From contig NZ_CP030941.1 in NCBI RefSeq assembly GCF_036621415.1, positions 4,090,001 to 4,154,000 of the forward strand: DNA of 64,000 nt. Direction: 5' to 3'. This DNA comes from Nitratireductor thuwali (GTDB lineage: Bacteria > Pseudomonadota > Alphaproteobacteria > Rhizobiales > Rhizobiaceae). The position numbers and the translations under genes are program-made. Position 1 is the stretch's first letter. Every line of letters starts with the position of its first letter. The notes under the pieces were generated by a model. That model was not told the origin of the DNA, searched no databases, and worked only from the letters and a program-made list of their open reading frames with translations. Below are positions 41,465 through 50,426 of the stretch, piece by piece.

Positions 41465-41947
41465 GTGAAACGCCTTAACTATGAAAATGGTGCCCTCGAC
41501 GACGTCGACGCTGCCATACTGGAGATGCTGGTTGCCAATGCGCGGGTCACAACGGCGGAACTGGCCCGAGCCGTCGGCCTTTCTGCCCCGACCGTCGCTG
41601 AGCGGGTCAAACGGCTGGAGGAAGCCGACGTCATCACCGGCTATAGCGCGGCCGTCTCCCCAGCCGCGATGGGGCTTCCCATCTCGGTCTATTTCCGCAT
41701 ACGACCCGTTCCCGGAGAGCTGGAGCGGGTGGCCGCGATCCTCCGGGACATTCCGGAGATCACGGAGTGCGACCGGGTGACCGGCGAGGATTGTTTTCTG
41801 GCGCGCGCCAGCCTGGCCTCGGTCGCCGACATGGAAAGGGTGATCGACCTGATCATTCCCTATGCGATGACCAACACCTCGATTGTCCAGTCGTCCCCCT
41901 TTGCCAGGCGGCTTCCTCCGTTTCCGCGGCGCGGCCGCACGGCCTAA
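41465..41947 (+). CDS. Lrp/AsnC-family transcriptional regulator
   Basis: A 160-residue regulator. The N-terminal helix-turn-helix has LDDVDAAILEMLVANARVTT and AELARAVGLSAPTVAERVKR. The C-terminal RAM domain contains VSPAAMGLPISVYFRI and a VTGEDCFLARASLAS segment that normally binds an amino acid. GTG start at 41465 behind GAAGG. It probably controls the divergent exporter gene. Confidence 0.9.
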   Translation: MKRLNYENGALDDVDAAILEMLVANARVTTAELARAVGLSAPTVAERVKRLEEADVITGYSAAVSPAAMGLPISVYFRIRPVPGELERVAAILRDIPEITECDRVTGEDCFLARASLASVADMERVIDLIIPYAMTNTSIVQSSPFARRLPPFPRRGRTA

Positions 41948-42002
41948 AATGCGCCGCCTTATCCTGTTACTGGTTTGCCCTTTCATCGTTGGAGGCCTGT
42001 CC

Positions 42003-42263
42003 ATGCATTTGCGATCGCTGCTCGCTCTCGGGCTTGTCGTGTTCGTTGCCGGTTGCGCGACCGTGACGCCGGAACAACGGCGGGCGATGGACGAACAGGA
42101 ATGCCTCGGCTTCGGCTTCAAGCCGGGAACGGACGCTTTTGCCGGCTGCCTGCAACGCATCGAGCTTGACCGCAGGGCAGACCGGCGGGCGCAGATGGCC
42201 GCGATGGACCGGTGGAACGAGCCCGTGGTGATCTACCGTCCGATCATCGTCGAAGAGCGTTGA
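42003..42263 (+). CDS. Small lipoprotein
   Basis: An 86-residue protein with a lipobox: MHLRSLLALGLVVFVAGCAT. GGAGG lies 7 bases before the ATG, which is preferred over an earlier ATG at 41949. The mature part has a Cys (DEQECLGFGFKPG) and a second (AGCLQR) that may pair. Found widely in rhizobia as a conserved hypothetical outer-membrane-type lipoprotein. Confidence 0.8.
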   Translation: MHLRSLLALGLVVFVAGCATVTPEQRRAMDEQECLGFGFKPGTDAFAGCLQRIELDRRADRRAQMAAMDRWNEPVVIYRPIIVEER

Positions 42264-42582
42264 TGCGTGCGGCGGTGGAAGCGGGCTCCGCAAGGCCGGC
42301 GTGACCTCTTGCGGCTGTCGCAAAGGCCGATGCCAGGCTTGGCCATTCCACAACCTTCATCTTCCGTCCACAAGGGCGCGCCAGGCAGCAGGGCTGACCT
42401 TGACGCGAATCTTGGTTATGTCTGTCATAGAGAATCGGTGAATGAGGGGACGGGGCACGGATGAGGGAAGCGGCCGCCATGCTTGAACGACGGACTTCCT
42501 CGACCGGCGTGCATCCTGATGCCGCCGGCCGCGTTATAGTTGCCTGCGGTGCCATGAGGCTGCCTGCGCGAAAGGACCAGCA
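42264..42582. other. Stretch with no convincing gene
   Basis: This 319-bp stretch has only a short open frame on each strand with poor coding pattern and no ribosome site. It may hold the promoter for the gene at 42583. Nothing else is visible. Confidence 0.5.
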
Positions 42583-42831
42583 ATGAACGAGAAATACGAC
42601 GCTTATGCTGCGGCCATCATCGTAACCTTCGGCGCGATGATCATCGGCGGCCTGATGGCCGCCGGGATTGCATTCAACGTGCGTGACGCCTTCCTGTTCG
42701 CCCTCGGCGCCGCGACCGCGGCATGGCTGGCCGGATACGCGATGTTCTTCGACCGGGCCCGCACCTTTCTTGTCCTCACCGGCCTTTCGGTGCTCTCGTC
42801 ACTGGCCGCTTTCATTCTGCTGGTCAAGTAG
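42583..42831 (+). CDS. Small membrane protein
   Basis: An 82-residue protein with three hydrophobic helices (AAIIVTFGAMIIGGLMAAG, then FLFALGAATAAWLAGYAMF and VLTGLSVLSSLAAFILL). AAAGGA precedes the ATG. No family recognised; convergent with the gene at 42899. Confidence 0.7.
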   Translation: MNEKYDAYAAAIIVTFGAMIIGGLMAAGIAFNVRDAFLFALGAATAAWLAGYAMFFDRARTFLVLTGLSVLSSLAAFILLVK

Positions 42832-42898
42832 ACCCTGCGGCACCTGGGGCGGACGGGTCTCGTGCCGACGGACCAGCCGCCGGCACAAGGCTTTTCGA

Positions 42899-43216
42899 TC
42901 AGGACTTCGGGCGGACCGGCGGCTTCTTGTTGCCGTTGATATAGTCGCGCCACTTCTTGGTGCTGTCGCCCGGTTTCGGCGCCTGGCCGGCGCTGGCGCC
43001 CTGGCCGCCCGGCGCAGCCAGGCTTGCAGCGCCAAGCTGCATCTGCCCGGCCTTCGACCCGTGCAGGATCTTGCCTTTCGGGCAGCGCTCGGAATCGGCG
43101 ACCATCGTGCCGTCGGGACACTTGCGCATGGTCACGGCACCTGCGGATGTGGGGGCGAATGCAGCCAGCGAGACGGCGGCGGCGAGCGTTGCGAGTATCA
43201 GTCGGTTGTACGTCAT
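42899..43216 (-). CDS. Secreted small protein
   Basis: A 105-residue protein with a signal peptide (MTYNRLILATLAAAVSLAAF, cleavage near AGA). Two Cys in a short motif (MRKCPDGTMVADSERCPKGK) and a Gly/Pro/Lys-rich C-terminus. GAGGATC precedes the ATG at 43214-43216. Unknown periplasmic role. Confidence 0.75.
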   Translation of the reverse strand: MTYNRLILATLAAAVSLAAFAPTSAGAVTMRKCPDGTMVADSERCPKGKILHGSKAGQMQLGAASLAAPGGQGASAGQAPKPGDSTKKWRDYINGNKKPPVRPKS

Positions 43217-43408
43217 TTTGCAGATCCTCTTTGTTGTTTCCCGCCTTTCCGGCGGCCTTGCAAAGCTGTGTCGCGCCGATTGGGCGTTGGGTTCACGAAA
43301 ATCTGGGGACATGCGAAATAAAGGGCGGGTTGCGTCGTCGGCCCTCATGCCTATATTCGGTTCGCTCCTGAATGTTTCAGGTGACATCTGCTGGTTGGAG
43401 GGGACGCC

Positions 43409-43885
43409 ATGGTGCACGACGCCCTTTTCCAATTGGGGATGGATTCAGTTGAACTGAACCCCGCCCAAACGGAAGAACGCGACAAGACGCACGCCGCCGA
43501 GGCCTGCGCCGACAAGGATCACTTCATCGAGAAGGACGGCGTCTTGTGCGCCGGCTCGCATCTGATCGTCGATCTGTTCGACGCGGAACGTCTCGACGAT
43601 CTGCCCTATATCGAGAAGACGTTGATCGACTGCGTGGAAAAGGCCGGCGCGACGCTGCTGCATATCCATTTGCACCCGTTCGAGCCCAATGGCGGCGTGA
43701 GCGGCGTTGCCGTGCTGGCGGAAAGCCACATCTCGATCCATTCCTGGCCGGAACGCGCCTATGCCGCGCTCGACATATTCATGTGCGGGGACGCCCGGCC
43801 CGAGCGCTGTATCGACGTGCTCCAGGAGGCGTTCAGGCCGGGACGGATCGACGTCAAGGAACTGCTCAGGGGCAAGGAAGCGTGA
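43409..43885 (+). CDS. speD: S-adenosylmethionine decarboxylase
   Basis: A 158-residue proenzyme that makes decarboxylated SAM for spermidine synthesis. The self-cleavage site is ESHISIHSWPE, where the Ser gives the pyruvoyl cofactor. Other conserved parts are CAGSHLIVDLFD and AALDIFMCGDA. The N-terminus is about 45 residues longer than in short bacterial forms. GGAGGGG is 5 bases before the ATG. Its stop overlaps the start of speE, so the two are coupled. Confidence 0.93.
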   Translation: MVHDALFQLGMDSVELNPAQTEERDKTHAAEACADKDHFIEKDGVLCAGSHLIVDLFDAERLDDLPYIEKTLIDCVEKAGATLLHIHLHPFEPNGGVSGVAVLAESHISIHSWPERAYAALDIFMCGDARPERCIDVLQEAFRPGRIDVKELLRGKEA

Positions 43886-44745
43886 GTGGCGAAAAGCCGA
43901 CCGTTTCGGAAACGCTGCATGAAGGCGTGCGGCTGAGCTTCACCGCCGACGAGGTGCTGCACGACGAGGCGACGGGCCATCACCGCCTGGTGCTGATCCG
44001 CAATCGTCTCTTCGGCAAGGTGCTGGTGCTCGACGGCGCGGTCCAGGTGACCAGCGCGGACGAGTTCATGTATCACGAGATGATGGCGCATGTTCCGCTC
44101 GCCGCGCATCCGGACCCGCGCGACGTGCTCATCATCGGCGGCGGCGACTGCGGTCTCGCCGAGGAAGCGCTCAAACATTCCCGCGTCGCTTCGCTGACGC
44201 AGATCGAGATCGACCGGTCGGTGGTGGAGTTCTCGCGCCGGCATTTTGCGGAATTCAATGCGCCCGTCTTCGATGATTCGCGCTTTACGGTCGAGATCGC
44301 CGATGGCGCGGCGTTTGCCGCCGGCACGTCGCGGAAGTTCGATGTCGTCCTCGTGGATTCGACCGACCCGACCGGCCCGGGCGCGGCGCTCTTCACGCGC
44401 AGCTTTTACGGCGATCTGCGCCGTATCCTGAAGCCCGGTGGTATCGCCGTCACCCAGAACGGGGTCCCCTTCCTGCAGCGCCGCGAATTCGTTGCCGGCT
44501 TCGGCAGCCTCGCCTCGGTGTTTCCCGTCGCCACCTGCTTCCTCGTCAGCGTGCCCACCTATTTCGGCGGCCATATGACGCTGGGCTGGGCCGCCCAAGA
44601 GGACGATCTCCTGAAGGTGGAGAAGGATCGACTGCAGGCAAGGATGGCGGGCATCGAAACGCGCTACTACACACCCGCCCACCATTTGGCCGCTTTCGCC
44701 CTGCCCCGCTTCATCGAGGATGTGGTGGCCGAAGCCCGGGCATGA
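43882..44745 (+). CDS. speE: Spermidine synthase
   Basis: A 287-residue aminopropyltransferase. The GTG start (43882-43884) overlaps the speD stop. Conserved parts are VLDGAVQVTSADEFMYHEMM, VLIIGGGDCGLAEEAL and VVLVDSTDPTGPG. It transfers the aminopropyl group from speD's product onto putrescine. Its stop nearly abuts the convergent GST gene. Confidence 0.93.
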   Translation: MSGEKPTVSETLHEGVRLSFTADEVLHDEATGHHRLVLIRNRLFGKVLVLDGAVQVTSADEFMYHEMMAHVPLAAHPDPRDVLIIGGGDCGLAEEALKHSRVASLTQIEIDRSVVEFSRRHFAEFNAPVFDDSRFTVEIADGAAFAAGTSRKFDVVLVDSTDPTGPGAALFTRSFYGDLRRILKPGGIAVTQNGVPFLQRREFVAGFGSLASVFPVATCFLVSVPTYFGGHMTLGWAAQEDDLLKVEKDRLQARMAGIETRYYTPAHHLAAFALPRFIEDVVAEARA

Positions 44746-44757
44746 CGCCCTGTGCCG

Positions 44758-45408
44758 TCAAGCGCCTTTGACCTCGGCCATCATCCGCTGAAGAGCGGGT
44801 ATCTCGGCCGCCATCGCCGCGTCTTTCTCCTGCACGCGATGATAAGCGGGCCGGTCGGTCGTCCGCTCCAGATAATCGCGGAATATTTTCCTGTCCGGCA
44901 GGCCCTTCAGAATATTCATCGTGTAGCCGATGCCTGCGGCGAGCAGGATGTCGGCCGCGGTGAAACGGTCTCCGGCGGCAAAGGGCTGTTCCGAAAGCCG
45001 GCGTTCCAGATAGGCGATGAGGTCGTCATAAAGGCCGAACGGATAGTCATTGCTCACATATTCGAGCCCGTGAACCTTGGCGCAGATCGCCGGATCGAAT
45101 ACCGCGTCGTGATGCACCAGCGCCGTCAGATATGGTCCGCGGGCCGGGTCGCCGATCATCGGGGCAAGGCCTGCCTCGGGGAAGGTGTCGGCAAGATAAA
45201 TGGCAATGGCCGCCCGCTCGGTGACCACGACCCCATCATGATCGATGGCCGGCACCTTCTTATTGGGCTGGATCGCCCGGTAGTCCTCCGGAACGCCGCC
45301 TTCGGCGCGGATATCAACCAGCTCCATCCGATAGTCCACTCCCAACTCCTCCATCAGCCAGAAAACCGCCGATGAGCGCGACCAGGGCGCATGGTAGAAA
45401 GTCAGCAT
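44758..45408 (-). CDS. Glutathione S-transferase family protein
   Basis: A 216-residue enzyme. The N-terminal thioredoxin-like half (MLTFYHAPWSRSSAVFWLME) has the usual Ser-containing motif and the cis-Pro region KKVPAIDHDG with VVTERAAIAIYLAD. The C-terminal helical half has AADILLAAGI. It probably detoxifies electrophiles. The start at 45406-45408 is preferred; an ATG 12 bases upstream is also possible. Confidence 0.88.
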   Translation of the reverse strand: MLTFYHAPWSRSSAVFWLMEELGVDYRMELVDIRAEGGVPEDYRAIQPNKKVPAIDHDGVVVTERAAIAIYLADTFPEAGLAPMIGDPARGPYLTALVHHDAVFDPAICAKVHGLEYVSNDYPFGLYDDLIAYLERRLSEQPFAAGDRFTAADILLAAGIGYTMNILKGLPDRKIFRDYLERTTDRPAYHRVQEKDAAMAAEIPALQRMMAEVKGA

Positions 45409-45500
45409 TGCCGTCTCCATCTCGTTGAATGGCTCCTTGTACCAGAAGGCTACTGACAACTGTCTGTCAGGACAAAGGTCGGCATGCCGCCGCGGACAGC

Positions 45501-45525
45501 AAAAAGGGCGACCCGAGGGCCGCCC
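45501..45525 (-). terminator. Rho-independent terminator after the BMP gene
   Basis: Minus-strand GGGCGGCC...GGTCGCCC (45506-45525) folds as an 8-bp GC-rich stem with a CTCG loop, followed by five T's. It lies 26 bp beyond the BMP gene stop, as expected for the end of the ABC operon. Confidence 0.8.
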
Positions 45526-45551
45526 TTCTTCAATCGTGGATGCGCCTTCGG

Positions 45552-46628
45552 TCAGTTCGGCAACTGATCGTCCACGCCCTCGACATAGAAGTTCATGCCG
45601 AGCAGCGTGGCGTCGTCGGCAACCTCGCCTTCGGCCAGCCAATCGGAACCGTCCTGCTTCTTGATCGGACCGGTGAAGGGGTGGAACTCGCCGGAACGGA
45701 TCTTCTCTTCCGTCTCCTTGGCCAGGGCTGCCACGTCGTCCGGCATGTTCGTGTAGGGCGCCATGACGACATGGCCTTCCTTGAGGCCGGCCCAAACGTC
45801 CACCTGCTCCCAGGTGCCCTCATGGACGGCCTTCACCCGCTCGATATAGTACGGACCCCAATCGTCGACGATCGAGGTGAGCTGGGTTTCGGGGCCGAAC
45901 TCGATCATGTCCGAGGCTTGGCCGAAAGCCTTGATGCCGCGCTCCGCCGCCACCTGCATCGGCGCCGTGGAATCGGTGTGCTGGGTGATGATGTCGACGC
46001 CCTGGTCGATCAGCGCCTTGGCGGCGTCGGCTTCCTTGCCCGGGTCGAACCAGGTATTGGCCCAGACCACCTTCACCTTGAACTCGGGGTTGATGGACTG
46101 CGCGCCGAGCACGAATGCATTGATGCCCATCACGACTTCGGGGATCGGGAAGGAGGCGATGTAGCCCGCCACGCCGGCTTCCGACATCTTGGCCGCGATG
46201 ACGCCCTGGATGTAGCGGCCCTCGTAGAAGCGCGAATTATAGGTCGAGACGTTGGGGTGCTCGCGCTTATAGCCGGTGGCGTGTTCGAACTTCACGTCCG
46301 GGAACCTGCCCGCGACCTTGTTGGTCGGGTCCATATAGCCGAAGGAGGTGGTGAAGATGATGTCGCAGCCCGACCGCGCGAAGCGCTCGATGGCCCGTTC
46401 GGCATCCGCGCCTTCCGGCACGCTCTCCAGATAGGCTGTCTCGACCGCGTCGCCCATCGCCTCCTCGACGTCCAGCAGGCCCTGGTGATGCTGATAAGAC
46501 CAGCCGAAATCGCCGATCGGCCCGACATAGATGAAGCAGGCCTTGGTCTTGTCCTGCGCCAGCGCCTGGCCGTTGGCGGCAAACGCCATCACGGCGGCTG
46601 CGGCAATTGCCTTGAGTGTGTGTTTCAT
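45552..46628 (-). CDS. BMP-family (PnrA-like) substrate-binding protein of ABC importer
   Basis: A 358-residue periplasmic protein with a signal peptide (MKHTLKAIAAAAVMAFAANG, cleavage near ALA). Family parts are IYVGPIGDFGWSYQHHQGLL, then FTTSFGYMDPTNKVAGRFPD and an Asn/Asp-rich end. BMP proteins bind purine nucleosides or related compounds. It is the last gene of the importer operon and is followed by a terminator. Confidence 0.92.
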   Translation of the reverse strand: MKHTLKAIAAAAVMAFAANGQALAQDKTKACFIYVGPIGDFGWSYQHHQGLLDVEEAMGDAVETAYLESVPEGADAERAIERFARSGCDIIFTTSFGYMDPTNKVAGRFPDVKFEHATGYKREHPNVSTYNSRFYEGRYIQGVIAAKMSEAGVAGYIASFPIPEVVMGINAFVLGAQSINPEFKVKVVWANTWFDPGKEADAAKALIDQGVDIITQHTDSTAPMQVAAERGIKAFGQASDMIEFGPETQLTSIVDDWGPYYIERVKAVHEGTWEQVDVWAGLKEGHVVMAPYTNMPDDVAALAKETEEKIRSGEFHPFTGPIKKQDGSDWLAEGEVADDATLLGMNFYVEGVDDQLPN

Positions 46629-46670
46629 TCCGGGTTCCTCTGTTGTTGCCTGGGGACGCCATCCCGTCTG

Positions 46671-47585
46671 TTATCTGTCCGGCACAAATGGGCGTCCCAG
46701 CGATGCCGGGGTATTCATCATTGTCAGCCGGCGGTTTCGCGAGATTATGACGAGAACCGCGATCGTTGCCAGATAGGGAAGCGAAGAAAGTAGCTGCGAA
46801 GGGATCGCCAGCGCCTGGGCCTGGGCATGGAGCTGCCCGATCGTGACGCCGCCGAACAGATAGGCCCCGGCAACGACCCGCCAGGGGCGCCAGGATGCGA
46901 ACACCACCAGCGCCAGCGCGATCCAGCCGCGCCCGGCGGTCATGTTCTCCACCCATTGCGGCGTATAGACGAGCGACAGATAGGCACCCGCCAGCCCTGC
47001 GCACGCGCCGCCGAACATGACGGCCAGATACCGGATACGCACCACCTTGATGCCTTGGGCATGGGCGGAGACATGATTGTCGCCGACCGCCCGCAGCATC
47101 AGGCCGGCGCGCGTGGAGAACAGGAAATAAGCCACGGCCGCTGTCAGCATGATCGAAATGTAGAACAGCGGATCCTGACCGAAGAGCAGCCGTCCCACCA
47201 GCGGGAGATCGCCCAGCACGGGAATGTCGAGGGTGCCGAGCTTGACGCCGGGCCGTCCGACGAAACTCTCGCCGATCATGCCGGAAAGGCCGAGGCCGAA
47301 CAGCGTGAGGGCCAGTCCGGTCGCGACCTGGTTGGTCACCAGCGTCAGCGTCAGGAACCCGAAAAGCAGCGAGACCAGCGCGCCGACGATGATCGCGGCG
47401 AAGACGCCGAGCCAGGGAGAGCCGGTCGTGAGCGCGACGGCGAACCCCGTGATCGCTCCCATGATCATCATGCCCTCCACGCCCAGATTGAGGACGCCCG
47501 ACCGCTCCACCACCAGTTCGCCGATCGCCGCTATCAGCAGTGGCGTGGCGGCGGTGGCTACGGTGATCAGTATGGACTCAAGCAT
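46671..47585 (-). CDS. ABC importer permease (BMP/nucleoside type), second subunit
   Basis: A 304-residue inner-membrane permease with eight or nine hydrophobic helices and family patterns LVVERSGVLNLGVEGMMIMG and GDNHVSAHAQGIKV. It pairs with the 371-residue subunit, overlapping it by 8 bp. It opens the channel for the BMP-bound substrate. Confidence 0.9.
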   Translation of the reverse strand: MLESILITVATAATPLLIAAIGELVVERSGVLNLGVEGMMIMGAITGFAVALTTGSPWLGVFAAIIVGALVSLLFGFLTLTLVTNQVATGLALTLFGLGLSGMIGESFVGRPGVKLGTLDIPVLGDLPLVGRLLFGQDPLFYISIMLTAAVAYFLFSTRAGLMLRAVGDNHVSAHAQGIKVVRIRYLAVMFGGACAGLAGAYLSLVYTPQWVENMTAGRGWIALALVVFASWRPWRVVAGAYLFGGVTIGQLHAQAQALAIPSQLLSSLPYLATIAVLVIISRNRRLTMMNTPASLGRPFVPDR

Positions 47586-48693
47586 GTTTCTCGACCCTTT
47601 CGCCGGCCGGCGCGGCGGCGGGGGCCGGCGCCGGCTTCACAAGGCGGATGCGGTAATGGATGAGCGTGTCGCAGGCCAGGACGAAGAACAGCAGCATGCC
47701 CTGGAAGGCGCGCGCCACCTTATCGGTAACGCCGATGGATATCTGCGCGGCCTCGCCCCCGAGATAGGAAAGCGCCAGAACCAGGCCCGCCGCGACGATG
47801 CCCAGCGGGTTGAGACGCCCCAGGAACGCGACGATGATGGCCGTGAACCCGTAGCCGGGCGATATGGACGGCCGCAATTGCCCGATCGCGCCGGAGACCT
47901 CGCTGATGCCGGCAAGGCCGGCCAGCCCACCCGAGATCAGGAAGGCGAAGATGATCATGCGTGTCCGCGAGAAGCCGGCAAAGCGCCCTGCCCGCGGGCT
48001 TTGCCCGATGACCTTGACCTCGAAGCCTTTCAGCGTCCGCGCCAGCATGAACCACAGCAGGATGGCCGCGATGATGGCGAAGGCGAAGCCCCAGTGGGCC
48101 CGGCCGGAGGCGGGCAACATCTCGGGCAGGATCGCGTAGGCATGGAAGTTGCGTGTTTCCGGAAAGTTGAAGCCTTCGGGATTGCGCCACGGTCCGCGCA
48201 CCAGCCAGTCGAGGAAGAGCTGCGCCACATAGACCAGCATCAGGCTGGTCAATATCTCGTTCGTGCCGAAACGCGCTTTCAAGACGGCCGGAACGGCGCC
48301 ATAGGCCGCCCCGCCGGCGATGCCCATGAGCAGCATGAGCGGCAGCACGATCCATGACTGGAAGGCGGGGAACAGGATCGGCAGGATCGAGCCCGCGATC
48401 GCTCCGACGATGAACTGGCCCTCGGCCCCGATATTCCAGTTGTTGGACAGATAGCAGATGGAGAGCCCGACGCCGATGAGGATCAGCGGCGCGGCCTTCA
48501 CCGCCAGCTCGTGCAGAGACCACACTTCAAGCAGCGGATCGATGAAGAAGAAGTAGAGCGCCGAGAACGGGTTCTTGCCAAGCGCCAGGAACATGATCGC
48601 GCCCGCGATCAGCGTAAGGCCCAGCGCCAGGAAGGGCGACAGCGCGGAGAAGAGCGGCGATTGCTGCGGCCGCTTGACGAGTTCCAGCCGCAT
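47578..48693 (-). CDS. ABC importer permease (BMP/nucleoside type), first subunit
   Basis: A 371-residue permease with the pattern NIGAEGQFIVGAIAGSILPI and AGVIGQSPRAGRFAG-like cytoplasmic loop. About nine hydrophobic helices. It shares one base with the ATPase stop (TGATG), so it is tightly coupled. It works with the next permease. Confidence 0.9.
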   Translation of the reverse strand: MRLELVKRPQQSPLFSALSPFLALGLTLIAGAIMFLALGKNPFSALYFFFIDPLLEVWSLHELAVKAAPLILIGVGLSICYLSNNWNIGAEGQFIVGAIAGSILPILFPAFQSWIVLPLMLLMGIAGGAAYGAVPAVLKARFGTNEILTSLMLVYVAQLFLDWLVRGPWRNPEGFNFPETRNFHAYAILPEMLPASGRAHWGFAFAIIAAILLWFMLARTLKGFEVKVIGQSPRAGRFAGFSRTRMIIFAFLISGGLAGLAGISEVSGAIGQLRPSISPGYGFTAIIVAFLGRLNPLGIVAAGLVLALSYLGGEAAQISIGVTDKVARAFQGMLLFFVLACDTLIHYRIRLVKPAPAPAAAPAGERVEKHA

Positions 48694-50276
48694 CAGGCCA
48701 TCTCCTCCGTCCGCGCCTGCGGGTCGCCCGCATGAGCGCCGCCCATCAGCAGCCCGACCTTCTCATAGGTGGCCTCGGCTATCGGCAGCGGCGCCGACAA
48801 TCTGCCCTTGTGCATGACGGCGATGGCGTCGCAGATTTCGAAGAGTTCATCGAGGTCCTGGCTGATGACGAGCACCGCCGCTCCTTCCCTGGTAAGATCG
48901 ATCAGCGCCTGACGGATGCGCGCGGCGGCCCCCGCGTCCACGCCCCAGGTCGGCTGGTCGACCACCATCACGCCCGGCCGGCGGTCGAGTTCGCGGCCGA
49001 TGACGAATTTCTGCAGATTGCCGCCCGAAAGCGCGGTGGCCTCCGGATCCTCGGTGCTTTTACGGACGTCCATCGCATCGACGATGCGCTTGGCGGCCCT
49101 GGCTATCGCGCCGTACCGGATGATGCCCAGCGGCGCGAGGAAAGCGGCCGCGTCGGTGCTGTAGCGCGACAGGAGGAGGTTCTGCGACAATGGCAGCAGC
49201 GGCGCGGCCGCATGGCCGAGCCGCTCTTCCGGCACGAAGCCCGCGCCCAGAAGCCGCCGGCCGGTGATATCGAGGCGCCCGGCCGCCCGGCCGCGGATAC
49301 GGACGACATCGGCGTCGTCCTGAAGCACTTCGCCGGAAACCGCCTCGAAGAATTCGCCCTGGCCATTGCCGGCGACGCCCGCAATGCCGAGGATTTCGCC
49401 GGCACGAACCGAAAGGGTTATGTCGGAGAGTTCCACGGCGAAGGGATGTGCGGCGCGGCTGCTGAGCCGGCGCACTTCCAGAAGCGCGTTGCCCTTATCG
49501 CCTCCCCTTGCCCCGCGCTCGACGCCCTTGACCTCGTCGCCCACCATCATGCGCGCCAGGGATGAGGCGGTTTCCTGCCGTGGATCGCACTGGGCGACGA
49601 CGCGGCCGTGCCTCAGGACAGTGGCCCGGTCGCACATCCGCTTCACTTCCTCAAGCCGGTGCGAGATGTAGAGGATCGACCGCCCCTCCGAACGCAGCGT
49701 TTCCAGCGTTTCGAACAGCTTGTCCGCCTCCTGAGGCGTGAGAACCGAGGTGGGCTCGTCCAGGATGATGAGTTCCGGGTTCTGCAGCAGGCAGCGCACG
49801 ATCTCGATGCGCTGCCGCTCACCCACCGACAGGTCGCCGACATGGGCATAGGGGTCGAGCGGCAGCCCATAGGCTTCCGACACCTTGCGCGCCCGCTCGG
49901 CGACCGTGTTGATCTGCGCTCCGTCCTCCAGCGACAGCATGATGTTCTCAGCCGCCGTCAATGCATCGAAGAGCGAAAAATGCTGGAAAACCATACCGAT
50001 GCCCAGCCGGCGCGCTTCGCCGGGGCTCGATATGGCGACAGGATTGCCTTTCCAGAGTATGGTGCCTGCCGCCGGCTCCAACGCGCCGAAGAGCATTTTC
50101 ACGAAGGTCGATTTGCCGGCGCCATTCTCGCCCAGAAGTGCGTGAATCTCGCCTCGGCCGATCGTCAGATCGACCGCATCGCACGCCTTCAACGATCCGA
50201 AGACCTTCGTCAGGCCGCGAACATCCAGCAGAAGGCCGGAATCGTCCGTCAGTGTTGTCCGCACAACACCTCCCAT
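48693..50276 (-). CDS. ABC importer ATPase with two nucleotide-binding domains
   Basis: A 527-residue tandem ABC ATPase of the nucleoside/sugar (RbsA/NupO) type. Domain 1 has Walker A GENGAGKST and signature LSVGERQRIEIV. Domain 2 has a degenerate Walker A (GVAGNGQGEF) and a normal signature LSGGNLQKFVIG, as usual for this class. It powers the BMP importer. ATG at 50274-50276 has no clear ribosome site; a GTG at 50262-50264 with GGGAGG may be used instead. Confidence 0.92.
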   Translation of the reverse strand: MGGVVRTTLTDDSGLLLDVRGLTKVFGSLKACDAVDLTIGRGEIHALLGENGAGKSTFVKMLFGALEPAAGTILWKGNPVAISSPGEARRLGIGMVFQHFSLFDALTAAENIMLSLEDGAQINTVAERARKVSEAYGLPLDPYAHVGDLSVGERQRIEIVRCLLQNPELIILDEPTSVLTPQEADKLFETLETLRSEGRSILYISHRLEEVKRMCDRATVLRHGRVVAQCDPRQETASSLARMMVGDEVKGVERGARGGDKGNALLEVRRLSSRAAHPFAVELSDITLSVRAGEILGIAGVAGNGQGEFFEAVSGEVLQDDADVVRIRGRAAGRLDITGRRLLGAGFVPEERLGHAAAPLLPLSQNLLLSRYSTDAAAFLAPLGIIRYGAIARAAKRIVDAMDVRKSTEDPEATALSGGNLQKFVIGRELDRRPGVMVVDQPTWGVDAGAAARIRQALIDLTREGAAVLVISQDLDELFEICDAIAVMHKGRLSAPLPIAEATYEKVGLLMGGAHAGDPQARTEEMA

Positions 50277-50426
50277 TTGCGAGTGCGCGGCTTTTCCGCC
50301 GCCTTGTCGTCAGTTCCCATAGCCATCGTAGGCGCGCTGGATTGCTATGCAATAGACTCTGTTCGCTTGAAAGTGCTTCAACATTTTCAGCGGCCGCCCG
50401 CCGGCCCACCGGCGCAGAGATCGGCT

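Noticed and set aside
43367..43381. A SAM or polyamine riboswitch before speD
   Set aside because: Only a small CCTGAA-TGT-TTCAGG hairpin is visible; no conserved riboswitch core could be recognised.
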